Source of the DNA: Flavobacterium glaciei
Lineage (GTDB): Bacteria > Bacteroidota > Bacteroidia > Flavobacteriales > Flavobacteriaceae
Assembly (NCBI RefSeq): GCF_003350545.1
Contig: NZ_QQBA01000019.1
Coordinates: 1 to 42,704 of the forward strand
DNA length: 42,704 bases
Direction of reading: 5' to 3'
Under the pieces are notes generated by a model that had not been told where the DNA came from, searched no databases, and saw only the letters and a list, made by a program, of their open reading frames with translations. Shown here one piece after another: positions 1-8,800 of this stretch (positions are counted from its first letter, which is position 1; every line of letters begins with the position of its first letter). Both the position numbers and the translations under genes were made by a program.

Positions 1-19
1 TTGGTTTGTTTTGCAACTT

Positions 20-44
20 CAAGATACTGAATTTCAGTATCTTG
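20..44. repeat. Near-perfect 25-bp palindrome at left edge
   Basis: Two 12-base arms (20-31 and 33-44) are exact reverse complements around a single T. It lies about 40 bases downstream of the stop codon of the minus-strand lipoprotein gene. There is no T-run after it on either strand, so it is not a standard intrinsic terminator. It could be a transcript-end stabiliser, a protein site or part of a gene that continues off the window. Confidence 0.5.
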
Positions 45-82
45 ACCAATATCTTTCCCCGATTTTTTTCCTTAATTTAATT

Positions 83-517
83 TCACCCAACGGGTTTTTT
101 ATATTTTAATCCCGGACCATCACAATAACTCCATGTACTAGACAAAGAATTATTGGCATTTAAAAACAGAACTTCTTTTTGGTTTCCATAACAGCTGCCT
201 ATAATTTCGCTGTCAATTGGATATGTTAATTCAAAAAAAATTCCGTCAAATTGAGTTGTGGTCGTATAAGTACCCGAAAGTGTTGTTTTTATTGAATTTT
301 CTTCTCTGGATTTTGTAAAAGTTCCGTTGGTGTTGAATAAATAAAATTCTTGCCAAGCCATTGCTGCGCCTGTAGTTTCTGAATTTTGTAATCTACCCGT
401 CAATGAAACCAAATTCCATTTCCCGTAATAATCGGTAGTAACAATTGCTTCAGCTTCATCCTCAGAACAGGAGCTAAAAATTGTAAGGAAAGCAACAAGA
501 ATAATTCTTTTTTTCAT
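83..517 (-). CDS. Lipocalin-like surface lipoprotein
   Basis: A 144-residue secreted lipoprotein. Residues 1-16 form a short signal peptide (MKKR, then a hydrophobic stretch) ending in a lipobox F-S-S-C with the lipidated Cys at 17. The residues after it (S-E-D-E) resemble the acidic surface-export signal described for Bacteroidota lipoproteins, so outer-leaflet display is inferred. The mature part opens with Y-Y-G-K-W-N-L-V-S-L, like the first strand of small lipocalin-like beta barrels common in Bacteroidota, and continues with alternating beta-type segments (FTKSREEN, LSGTYTTTT). Two Cys near the C-terminus could form a disulfide. The ligand is unknown. It stands alone, about 200 bases from DUF1697. 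The lipoprotein call is firm; the fold is moderately likely. Confidence 0.75.
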   Translation of the reverse strand: MKKRIILVAFLTIFSSCSEDEAEAIVTTDYYGKWNLVSLTGRLQNSETTGAAMAWQEFYLFNTNGTFTKSREENSIKTTLSGTYTTTTQFDGIFFELTYPIDSEIIGSCYGNQKEVLFLNANNSLSSTWSYCDGPGLKYKKPVG

Positions 518-639
518 GTATCAGATTTTACAGATATTATTTAGATGCTTCTTCTTGCAGAAGGTTGCGTCAAATTATAATTGTTTTTTATAAAGTTAAA
601 AATAGATTTTGAAACATCCTTGTTTTGACTTTAAAAAAA

Positions 640-701
640 ATACCGCTAATTCGAAATTTTAAATGGTTTATAGCATTTAAAAATTAGCGAATTAGCGGTT
701 A
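640..701 (-). terminator. Long hairpin terminator downstream of the DUF1697 gene
   Basis: Bases 642-653 (ACCGCTAATTCG) pair exactly with 688-699, and the stem continues inward with mostly A-T pairs (655-665 with 674-684, one mismatch) around an 8-base loop. Read on the minus strand the hairpin ends in a run of eight Ts (complement of 633-640), as expected of an intrinsic terminator for the gene ending at 721. At about 23 pairs the stem is unusually long. Confidence 0.65.
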
Positions 702-720
702 AACCAGACTTAAAGTCTTA

Positions 721-1266
721 TTACCTTTCCTCGTACATTTTCAGTAATTGCGTCACTGTATTCCAGTTGCGGATTGTTGCAGTAACATTGAGTTTTTTCT
801 CGATATATTTTTGGTCAAATCTAGTTTTTCCAGCGCCAACTGCATATTTTATAAAAATTCTGTTGCCGTCAATACTAGCTTCATCAGGTTTGAATTGGCT
901 AATTTTTAAATCATTCATACTGGTGCTTTGCAATGTAGTAGAAATAAAAGCCACATATAACTTCTTAGTATCAATGTCTTTTTCCTTCAAGAAAGGATTG
1001 TTCTTGAAACATGCTTCTAAATCCGCGGAACCAATCACAACAACAGGCACTTCATGACCAAAAGCCTTGAAAATTTCTTGCTTTATTTTGAAACCTACAG
1101 CTGCAGGACTTTCTTCTTCAGTATCTACAAAAACATTCCCAGATTGAATATACGTTTGCACATTTTGAAAACCAATGGCTTCTAAAGTCGTTTTTAAAGT
1201 CTCCATTTTGATCATACTGTGACCGGAAACATTGATGCCCCGAAGCAATGCGAGATGAGTTGTCAT
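721..1266 (-). CDS. DUF1697 family protein
   Basis: A 181-residue cytosolic protein of the DUF1697 family, recognisable from the N-terminus (LALLRGINVSGHSMIKM), the following Y-I-Q-S-G-N-V-F motif at about residues 39-46, and the C-terminal R-N-W-N-T-V-T-Q-L motif. Length fits the family (about 175-185). No biochemical role is established for this family, and none can be read from the sequence. There is no signal peptide or membrane segment. It is transcribed alone; a long hairpin with a T-run follows its stop codon. Family call confident, function unknown. Confidence 0.88.
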   Translation of the reverse strand: MTTHLALLRGINVSGHSMIKMETLKTTLEAIGFQNVQTYIQSGNVFVDTEEESPAAVGFKIKQEIFKAFGHEVPVVVIGSADLEACFKNNPFLKEKDIDTKKLYVAFISTTLQSTSMNDLKISQFKPDEASIDGNRIFIKYAVGAGKTRFDQKYIEKKLNVTATIRNWNTVTQLLKMYEER

Positions 1267-1396
1267 GATTTAAGGTATTTTATTATTGGCGAAGATATTG
1301 TGTTTTGATGAAACATATCTCTTTATTTATTTAATCAGGTGATAAAATAATTCCGAATTTCGCAAATATCAGAAAGTCTAAAACTTAATTTTCTTT

Positions 1397-2108
1397 TTAA
1401 AGTTCGAATTTTACTAATAACGGGGAATGATCGCTAAGTTCAATCCAATTTTCAAAAGTTCCAATTTCTATTTCTTTAAATTTATTAATTAAACTTTCCG
1501 ATGCAAAGCAGTAATCTATATGATATGGTTTATTTTTATTTCGTTGCAAGTAAAATGTTGGTTTTGTTTCCTTTCCTTGCTCTTCATTATAATGTTTATG
1601 ATAAATACTAAATATCTTTTTGTTTGCTAATCTATCAACAACTTCCGAATGATTTCCAATTCGATGTTTTCTATCCCAAATTTTGTTACTATTAAAATCT
1701 CCAATTAATATTGATGTCTCATTATTTAGAATTTCATCATAATGATTTATCGCCTTCCAAACTTGTTCAATATATTGATTATTTTTATCTTGTGTATTGT
1801 TCGCCCAGATTGCAAAAAACAAATGAATTTTTAATGTTACTTACCTTAATTGGCGTCACAATTTTGAATTCAGGATTATATTGCTCAAAAAGTTCTAATT
1901 TATAATTTCCAAATGAAAATATTGCAAGCCCTTTATTTTGGTTAATTCCAAACCATAAAAAATTCTTCGGTTTTATTACAGGATTTTTAAAAATCAATTT
2001 TTCAGGACTTTCACATTCTTGAACAACCAAAATATCAGGATTAAGGTTCAAAATGTGCTCAGCTTTTTTTCTGAAGGCACCTTGACAATTCCATGTTATT
2101 AGTTTCAT
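1397..2108 (-). pseudogene. Endonuclease/exonuclease/phosphatase-family gene, split by a frameshift
   Basis: Two overlapping minus-strand frames (2108 to 1785, and the frame ending at 1397) together encode one EEP-superfamily protein of about 236 residues. The first carries the N-terminal metal/active-site motifs: I-T-W-N-C-Q-G with Asn7, and V-V-Q-E-C-E with Glu31. The second carries G-D-F-N-S-N, H-I-D-Y-C-F and the C-terminal S-D-H-S-P motif. The break falls in an A6 run at 1814-1819 (T6 on the coding strand). Removing one base joins the frames as S-F-V-F-A-I-W-A-N-N. No catalytic motif is lost, so this is either a very recent mutation, a phase-variable or slippery tract, or a sequencing error. 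The family includes DNA-repair exonucleases, nonspecific nucleases and phosphatases; the substrate cannot be told. A good promoter match lies just upstream. Confidence 0.8.
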
Positions 2109-2141
2109 TTTTTAGGTTGGCTATTTTCTAGATTTTCATTT

Positions 2142-2174
2142 CAAATATAACATTTTTCTTACTCTATTTCCAAA
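2142..2174 (-). promoter_or_regulatory. Bacteroidota-type promoter of the EEP nuclease gene
   Basis: On the minus strand TTTG (complement of 2171-2174) is followed after 21 bases by TATATTTG (complement of 2142-2149), matching the flavobacterial TTG / TAnnTTTG pattern. Transcription would begin near 2135, about 27 bases before the ATG at 2108. Confidence 0.5.
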
Positions 2175-2230
2175 CATTCCCATTTCCAAATTTCCAAACA
2201 AAAAACTATCTTCGCTTCATCAAATTAAAA

Positions 2231-2299
2231 ATCCGTTTTGATCCGCGTTTTGTCATCTCGAGCGAAGTCGAGAAAAGCAAATCCGTTTCATCCGTGTCC
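2231..2299. repeat. Intergenic direct repeat with embedded small palindrome
   Basis: ATCCGTTTTGATCCGCGT (from 2231) is repeated imperfectly as ATCCGTTTCATCCGTGT (2281-2297). Between them lies the inverted repeat TCTCGA (2256-2261) / TCGAGA (2268-2273) with a GCGAAG loop. It is GC-richer than the surrounding spacer and resembles phrases I have seen between genes in other flavobacteria, so a dispersed non-coding repeat is inferred. It ends about a dozen bases before the recG start codon. Confidence 0.45.
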
Positions 2300-2311
2300 A
2301 AAAAAATCTAA

Positions 2312-4417
2312 ATGCAAAACCTCCTACTTACTCCCATCGAATACCTCAAAGGCGTTGGTCCCAATCGGGGCGAATTGCTACGTAAGGAATTGGGTATTTA
2401 TAAGTATCAAGATTTAGTTAATTTTTTTCCAAACAGATACATCGACAGAACTCGGTATTACAAGATTAACGAACTGCAGAACAACATTGCAGAAGTTCAG
2501 ATTATCGGTAAAATCATCAACATCAAAACTGTAGAATTTGGCAGAAACCAAAAACGATTAGTCGCGACTTTTGTAGATGATACGGGCCAAATGGAACTCG
2601 TTTGGTTTCAAGGTCACAAATGGATTAGGGAGAGTCTGAAGCTCAATGAAATTTGTGTGATTTTTGGGAAATGCACGTCTTTTGGGAATGCTTTTAACAT
2701 GGCGCATCCGGAAATTGAGTTGTTGAGCGAACATGAAAAAAGCCTTCGCTCTGCGATGCAACCCGTGTATCCTTCAACAGAAACCTTGACGAATCGCGGG
2801 ATTTCAAATCGGGTGATTAACAAAATGATGCAACAATTGTTTCTGGAAACGCAAGCGTTGTTTACGGAAACCTTGCCTGACTATTTAATCAACGAATTGA
2901 AACTGATTCCTAAAAAAGCAGCTTTATTCAACATTCATTTTCCAAAAAGCACCGAAGTTTTGGCAAAAGCCAAATTCCGATTAATATTTGAAGAATTGTT
3001 CTTTATTCAGTTGCAATTAATTACTAAGAATCTCATTCGAAAACATAAAATAAAAGGACATCCGTTTACAACTGTAGGAGAATATTTTAATGATTTTTAT
3101 CAGAATCATTTGCCTTTTCAATTGACAAATGCTCAAAAAAGAGTGATCAAAGAAATTCGTACCGATATGGGAAGCAACGCCCAAATGAATCGTTTGCTAC
3201 AAGGCGATGTAGGTTCTGGAAAAACTATTGTTGCTTTTATGAGCATGCTTTTGGCACTTGATAATGGTTTCCAAGCGTGCTTGATGGCACCCACGGAAAT
3301 CCTGGCCAATCAGCATTATATTGGTTTATCCGAATTAGCTGAAACTTTAAACATCAACATTCGAATACTGACGGGTTCTACTAAAATAGCACATCGGAGA
3401 ATTATCCATGAAGAACTGGAAAACGGTACGTTACACATTCTTATCGGAACACATGCTTTACTGGAAGACAAAGTAAAATTTAAGAATCTAGGATTGGCTG
3501 TGATTGATGAACAACACCGTTTTGGAGTAGAACAACGCTCTAAATTGTGGAAAAAAAATGTGATTCCGCCACACGTTTTGGTGATGACCGCCACTCCTAT
3601 TCCAAGAACTTTGGCAATGAGTTTGTATGGCGATTTAGACATTTCAGTGATTGATGAATTGCCTCCGGGACGAAAACCGATTCAGACCGTACATCGTTTT
3701 GATAGCAACCGACTGAAAGTATGGAAATTCCTTCGGGATGAAATCGCTTTGGGTCGCCAAATCTATATTGTGTATCCGCTCATCCAAGAATCCGAGAAAA
3801 TGGATTTCAAAGATTTAATGGACGGTTACGAAAGTATTTCTAGAGATTTTCCGTTGCCACAATATTCGATTTCTATATTGCACGGAAAGATGAAACCTGC
3901 GGAAAAAGATGCCGAAATGAAACGTTTTTCGGAAGGAAAAACCAATATAATGGTTGCTACAACCGTGATAGAAGTTGGAGTCAATGTACCTAACGCTAGT
4001 GTGATGATTATTGAAAGCGCTGAACGGTTTGGATTATCACAACTGCATCAGCTTCGTGGTCGTGTAGGTCGTGGTGCAGAGCAAAGTTATTGCATCCTGA
4101 TGACGAGCCATAAATTGAGTTCTGACAGTAAAACCAGAATGGAAACGATGGTAAAAACTAATGATGGTTTCGAAATCGCCGAAGTCGATTTGAAGCTTCG
4201 TGGTCCTGGAGATTTAATGGGAACACAACAAAGCGGTGTTTTAAATCTTCAAATTGCCGATTTAGTTCGGGATAGAGATACGCTGTCATTAGCTCGAAAT
4301 TACGCTTTGAAATTACTCAAGGAAGATGCAGCCATGCAAAAACCAGAACATGCAGCGTTGAGAGCTGTTTTTATCGAAATGACCAAAAAGAAAAACATTT
4401 GGAATTACATCAGCTAA
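2312..4417 (+). CDS. recG: ATP-dependent DNA helicase RecG
   Basis: A 701-residue superfamily 2 helicase that remodels stalled replication forks and Holliday junctions in the cytoplasm. The N-terminal part (about residues 1-250) includes the wedge/OB domain that grips branched DNA (D-D-T-G-Q-M-E-L-V-W-F at about 88-98). The helicase core has Walker A G-D-V-G-S-G-K-T at 298-305, the RecG-type DEQH box with the F-G-V-E-Q-R extension from 399, motif III M-T-A-T-P-I-P-R-T, and motif VI Q-L-R-G-R-V-G-R-G. The C-terminal G-D-L-M-G-T-Q-Q-S-G motif is typical of RecG. Length is normal (about 690-705). The start follows a short A-rich stretch without a Shine-Dalgarno sequence. It appears monocistronic, with a 293-base gap to the efflux operon. 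Confidence 0.97.
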   Translation: MQNLLLTPIEYLKGVGPNRGELLRKELGIYKYQDLVNFFPNRYIDRTRYYKINELQNNIAEVQIIGKIINIKTVEFGRNQKRLVATFVDDTGQMELVWFQGHKWIRESLKLNEICVIFGKCTSFGNAFNMAHPEIELLSEHEKSLRSAMQPVYPSTETLTNRGISNRVINKMMQQLFLETQALFTETLPDYLINELKLIPKKAALFNIHFPKSTEVLAKAKFRLIFEELFFIQLQLITKNLIRKHKIKGHPFTTVGEYFNDFYQNHLPFQLTNAQKRVIKEIRTDMGSNAQMNRLLQGDVGSGKTIVAFMSMLLALDNGFQACLMAPTEILANQHYIGLSELAETLNINIRILTGSTKIAHRRIIHEELENGTLHILIGTHALLEDKVKFKNLGLAVIDEQHRFGVEQRSKLWKKNVIPPHVLVMTATPIPRTLAMSLYGDLDISVIDELPPGRKPIQTVHRFDSNRLKVWKFLRDEIALGRQIYIVYPLIQESEKMDFKDLMDGYESISRDFPLPQYSISILHGKMKPAEKDAEMKRFSEGKTNIMVATTVIEVGVNVPNASVMIIESAERFGLSQLHQLRGRVGRGAEQSYCILMTSHKLSSDSKTRMETMVKTNDGFEIAEVDLKLRGPGDLMGTQQSGVLNLQIADLVRDRDTLSLARNYALKLLKEDAAMQKPEHAALRAVFIEMTKKKNIWNYIS

Positions 4418-4591
4418 ATAATGCTTTATCTTTAATATTAAGTGTCTAAAAATGCGTAACTTCCTTTATTTCTCAAAAAAAATTTCTTTTTTTTAATTAT
4501 TGATTAAACCATTTGCATTTTTTATAGTCAATACTCTTTAAAAATAGTTAAAGCTTGTATTTATTTGTAAATACTTTAATTAACTAAGTGT

Positions 4592-4610
4592 TAATATTTG
4601 TATGTACAAA
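4592..4610 (+). promoter_or_regulatory. Possible promoter/operator of the RND efflux operon
   Basis: TAATATTTG (4592-4600) is one base longer than the TAnnTTTG -7 element. It overlaps the inverted repeat TTTGTA-TG-TACAAA (4597-4610), which could be an operator half over the transcription start. A TTG at 4565-4567 is 24 bases upstream, somewhat too far for a standard -33 box. The site is about 100 bases before the adaptor gene. Confidence 0.3.
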
Positions 4611-4710
4611 CGTTAAATAAAAATTAACTAAATCACAATTACCAATTCTAAAACCTAAATTTGTTTTTAACTAAAATTACTGAAACTTAATCCTACATTA
4701 TTCAATTCTT

Positions 4711-5769
4711 ATGAAAATTAAATACCTAGTTTATGCCTTATTAACCATTGGAATCATTGGATTTATTGGTTACCGAATCACAGAAAATAATAGTAAAAAT
4801 GCAGATTCGAAAGACCAAAAAGGGAAAGGCAAGTCTATAAGTGTTAACGGAATTGTTGCTACACCGCAAACTTTTGACAATAATTTGTCTCTTTCCGGTT
4901 CTATTGAGGCTAATGAACAAGTAGAAGTACGCAGTGAAGTTTCAGGAATTGTAGAAGCAATTTATTTTCAGGAAGGAAGCAATGTGAGCAAAGGACAAGT
5001 ACTTTTTAAAGTTAATGATTTAGAGTTAAGAGCTCAACTGAGACAAACTTCTACCAGAGAAGGATTGGCTTCAGAAAACGAAAGAAGAGCTAAATTATTA
5101 TTACAAAAAGAAGCCATCAGTCAGGAAGAATATGATTTGGCTCGAGCTGATTTAAAATCGGCACAAGCACAAAGCCAATTAATACAAGCACAAATTGCAA
5201 AGACATCGGTTAGAGCACCATTCTCAGGAAGAATTGGATTGCGTTCCATTTCTCCAGGTACCTATATTACACCTGCAATTTTAGTTGCTAAATTAGTAAA
5301 TACTGGAAAACTTAAAATTACTTTTTCAATCCCAGAAAAATACGCCAGTCAGGTCAGAACAAACACTAACATCAGTTTCACCATTTCAGGTTCTACAGAA
5401 AAGTTTACGGCAAGAGTTTATGCTATTGAGCCTGAAGTTGCTGTAGCTACCAGAACATTACAAGTTCGTGCGATTGCTGAAAATAAAAACGGAAAATTAT
5501 TACCGGGAACATTTGCTGATGTCGAATTACCTTTAGACATCATAAAGGACGCTATTGTAGTCCCAACAGAAGCTGTGATTCCAGTTCAAAATGGTAAAAA
5601 AGTTTTTATCTCTAGTAATGGTCAAGCCAAAGAAGTAATGATAGAAACTGCCACACGAACAGATGCTTCAATCTTGGTACTTTCTGGTCTGAAAGCCGGC
5701 GATACAGTAATTACAAGTGGTGTAATGTCCTTAAAAAATGAAACTCCAGTAAAAGTTCTAATAAAATAA
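4711..5769 (+). CDS. RND efflux periplasmic adaptor subunit (membrane fusion protein)
   Basis: A 352-residue membrane-fusion protein of the AcrA/MexA type that links the inner-membrane permease to the outer-membrane channel. Residues 6-22 form one N-terminal membrane anchor; there is no lipobox Cys, so it is held by the helix rather than by lipid. The lipoyl-like half motifs lie at about 68-105 (V-R-S-E-V-S-G-I-V) and 165-180 (V-R-A-P-F-S-G-R-I-G). Between them is an Ala/Gln/Glu-rich coiled-coil hairpin (about 105-160). The beta-barrel and membrane-proximal domains follow to the C-terminus. It is the first gene of the operon, 71 bases before the permease. The transported substrate cannot be inferred. 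No regulator gene sits next to it. Confidence 0.93.
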   Translation: MKIKYLVYALLTIGIIGFIGYRITENNSKNADSKDQKGKGKSISVNGIVATPQTFDNNLSLSGSIEANEQVEVRSEVSGIVEAIYFQEGSNVSKGQVLFKVNDLELRAQLRQTSTREGLASENERRAKLLLQKEAISQEEYDLARADLKSAQAQSQLIQAQIAKTSVRAPFSGRIGLRSISPGTYITPAILVAKLVNTGKLKITFSIPEKYASQVRTNTNISFTISGSTEKFTARVYAIEPEVAVATRTLQVRAIAENKNGKLLPGTFADVELPLDIIKDAIVVPTEAVIPVQNGKKVFISSNGQAKEVMIETATRTDASILVLSGLKAGDTVITSGVMSLKNETPVKVLIK

Positions 5770-5777
5770 TTTTAAAA

Positions 5778-5824
5778 GTTATACATTATAAATTATGATT
5801 TACATCGTATTCATAATGTATAAC
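5778..5824 (+). repeat. 12-bp inverted repeat between adaptor and permease genes
   Basis: GTTATACATTAT (5778-5789) and ATAATGTATAAC (5813-5824) are exact reverse complements separated by 23 bases. The hairpin fills most of the gap between the two genes and ends 16 bases before the permease ATG. There is no T-run right after it, so it should act as an RNA-stability or translation-coupling structure rather than a terminator. Confidence 0.6.
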
Positions 5825-5840
5825 TCATAATTCAAAAAAA

Positions 5841-8800
5841 ATGAGTTTATCCACAACAAGTATTAGAAGACCCGTATTTACAATAGTAATCAATTTAGCC
5901 ATTGTATTGTTTGGGATAATTGGTTATACATTTCTTGGAGTACGAGAATTCCCTTCGATTGACCCTGCCCAAGTTTCTATCAGTACTCGATATGCCGGTG
6001 CAAATGCTGATATTATTGAGTCGCAAATTACGGAACCGTTAGAAAAAGCAATCAATTCTATTGACGGGATTAGGAACGTGACTTCTTCGAGTGCGCAAGG
6101 AAGCAGTAATATTACGATTGAGTTTAATCTAGACAAAGATTTAGAAGAAGCTGCTAACGATGTACGAGATAAAGTTTCTCAAGCTGTTAGGAATCTTCCA
6201 CAAGATATTGATTCTCCACCAGTTGTTTCTAAGGCTGATGCCAATGGAGAAGCAATTATATCAATGACGGTACAAAGTGATACCAGAAATGCATTAGAAT
6301 TAAGTGATTATGCTGAAAATGTAATTTCACAACGATTAGAAACGATTCCAGGTGTGAGTGGTGTTCAAATTTGGGGGCAAAAAAGATATGCCATGCGTTT
6401 GTGGATTGATCCTATAAAACTGGCTGCCTATGGTTGTACCGTATCGGAAGTGAGAGATGCCTTGAACAAGCAAAATGTAGAATTACCTTCTGGAAAACTT
6501 ACCGGCGATAATACTGAATTAACGGTGAAAACAGTTGGTAACCTTTCGACTGCCGAGGAATTTAACAATATTATTATTCGTTCTGAAGGTGAAAAAGTAG
6601 TTCGTTTTAGCGATGTAGGGACAGCGAGTCTTGGACCAGAAAATACGGAAACTAAAATGACGCAGTCCGGTACACCTTTAGTTGGTGTTGCTATTGTGCC
6701 ACTTCCAGGAGCAAATTATTTAGATATTTCTACCGCTTTTTACAAAGAATTTGAACGATTAAAAAAAGATTTACCTAAGGATATCAAATTAAACATTGCG
6801 ATTGACAATACTATTTTTGTAAAAAAATCAGTTATTGAAGTTGCTGAAACATTGGGGATTTCAATAGTTTTGGTAATTTTGATTATCTATTTATTCTTTA
6901 GAGATTGGGCGATTGCCTTTAGACCATTAATCGATATTCCTGTTTCGTTGATTGCTACTTTCTTTATCATGTGGCTTTTCGGGTTTTCCATCAATGTATT
7001 GACATTATTGGCTATTGTCCTGGCAACGGGACTTGTGGTAGATGATGGAATTGTGGTCACCGAGAATATTTTCAAAAAAGTAGAAGAAGGCATGACTCCT
7101 ATTGAAGCAGCCATCAAAGGATCAAACGAAATATTCTTTGCTGTAATTTCGATTTCAGTCACTTTAGCAGCGGTATTTCTTCCGGTAATATTCCTCGAAG
7201 GATTTGTTGGGCGATTGTTTAGGGAATTTGGCGTCGTCATTGGTGCTGCGGTATTAATTTCTGCTTTTGTATCGTTGACATTAACACCCATGTTGAACGC
7301 TTATTTAATGAAAGGCGGCGAACAAAAAAAATCAAAATTTTATATTCGTACTGAACCTTATTTTGTACAATTAAACAATGGTTATGCCAGAGCGTTAGAC
7401 CGTTTTATGAAGAAAAAGTGGTTGAGTTTCCCAATATTAATAGCTTGTTTTGGATTGATTTATTTATTTTTCAACCTTTTGCAAAAAGAAACAGCGCCTT
7501 ATGATGACCGAAGTGGTTTTGTTTTACGAATGTCAACTCCTGAAGGTTCTTCTTATGAATACACTGATCGTTTCATGCAAGAAGTTTCTAAATTAGTTGA
7601 TGATTCAATTCCGAGCAAAAAAGTAGCCTTGGTTATTACATCTCCTGGTTTTGGATCTTCATCCGTAAATAGTGGTTTTATTAGGGTGTCATTGGTTCAA
7701 CCAGATCAAAGAAAAGACTCTCAAAAAGAAATTGCGGAGAAATTAACGAAATGGACCAAACAATATCCAGACGCAAAAACCTCTGTAATTGAGCAGCCAA
7801 CAATTGCTGTAAACAGACGAGGCGGATTGCCTATTCAATACATCATACAAGCTCCAAACTTTAAAAAACTAGAAGAAAAAATTCCTGTTTTTATGGACGA
7901 AGTTGCTAAAAATCCAACTTTTGCAGTTAGCGATGTGAATCTTAAATTTAACAAACCTGAAGTTAATGTTACTATCGATAGAGAAAAAGCAGAAAGTCTA
8001 GGGATTTCAGTGATTGACATTGCGCAAACATTGCAGCTTTCGCTAAGCGGACAACGCTTTGGTTACTTCATGAGAAATGGAAAACAATATCAAATTATTG
8101 GGCAATTTGACCAAAAAGACCGTTCGAAACCATTGGATTTGACGTCAATGTATGTCAAAAATAATATGGGGCAATTAATCCAGATGGACAATGTGGTAAC
8201 TATTGAAGAGAAAAGTAATCCACCACAATTGTACCACAACAATAGATATATGGCCGCTACTGTTTCTGCAGGTTTAGCTCCTGGTAAAAGTATCAGCGAT
8301 GGAATTGATGCGATGAATGAAATAAAAGCAAAAGTCCTTGACGATACATTTTCCACAGATTTAGGTGGCGAATCCAGAGATTTTGTCGAAAGTAGTTCGA
8401 ATACTGCTTTTGCATTTGGATTGGCTTTAGTATTGATATTTTTGATTTTAGCGGCACAATTTGAAAGTTTTATCGACCCGCTGATCATCATTTTGACCGT
8501 GCCAATGGCCGTTGCTGGTGCTTTATTCTCTTTGTGGTTGTTTGACCAGACTTGGAATATTTTTAGCCAGATTGGAACTGTAATGCTTATTGGTTTAGTA
8601 ACTAAAAACGGAATCTTAATAGTAGAATTTGCAAATCAGCTTCGAGAACAAGGTAAGCCAAAAATGGAAGCCATTTTAGAGGCTTCGGAAGCGAGATTAC
8701 GACCTATTTTAATGACAAGTTTAGCCATCTCATTAGGAGCGTTACCAATAGCAATGTCACTTGGAGCAGCTTCAACCAGTAGAATTGGAATGGGAGTTGT

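Noticed and set aside
1..80. An open minus-strand frame at the left edge (G-Q-D-T-E-I-Q-Y-L-E)
   Set aside because: It looks somewhat protein-like but has no start codon inside the window, and the same bases form a palindrome that makes all frames look similar.
767..1057. A 96-codon plus-strand ORF opposite the DUF1697 gene
   Set aside because: It is the complement of a well-recognised protein and has no features of its own.
6887..7291. Long minus-strand ORFs opposite the RND permease
   Set aside because: They are shadows of the permease; the plus-strand frame carries all RND motifs.
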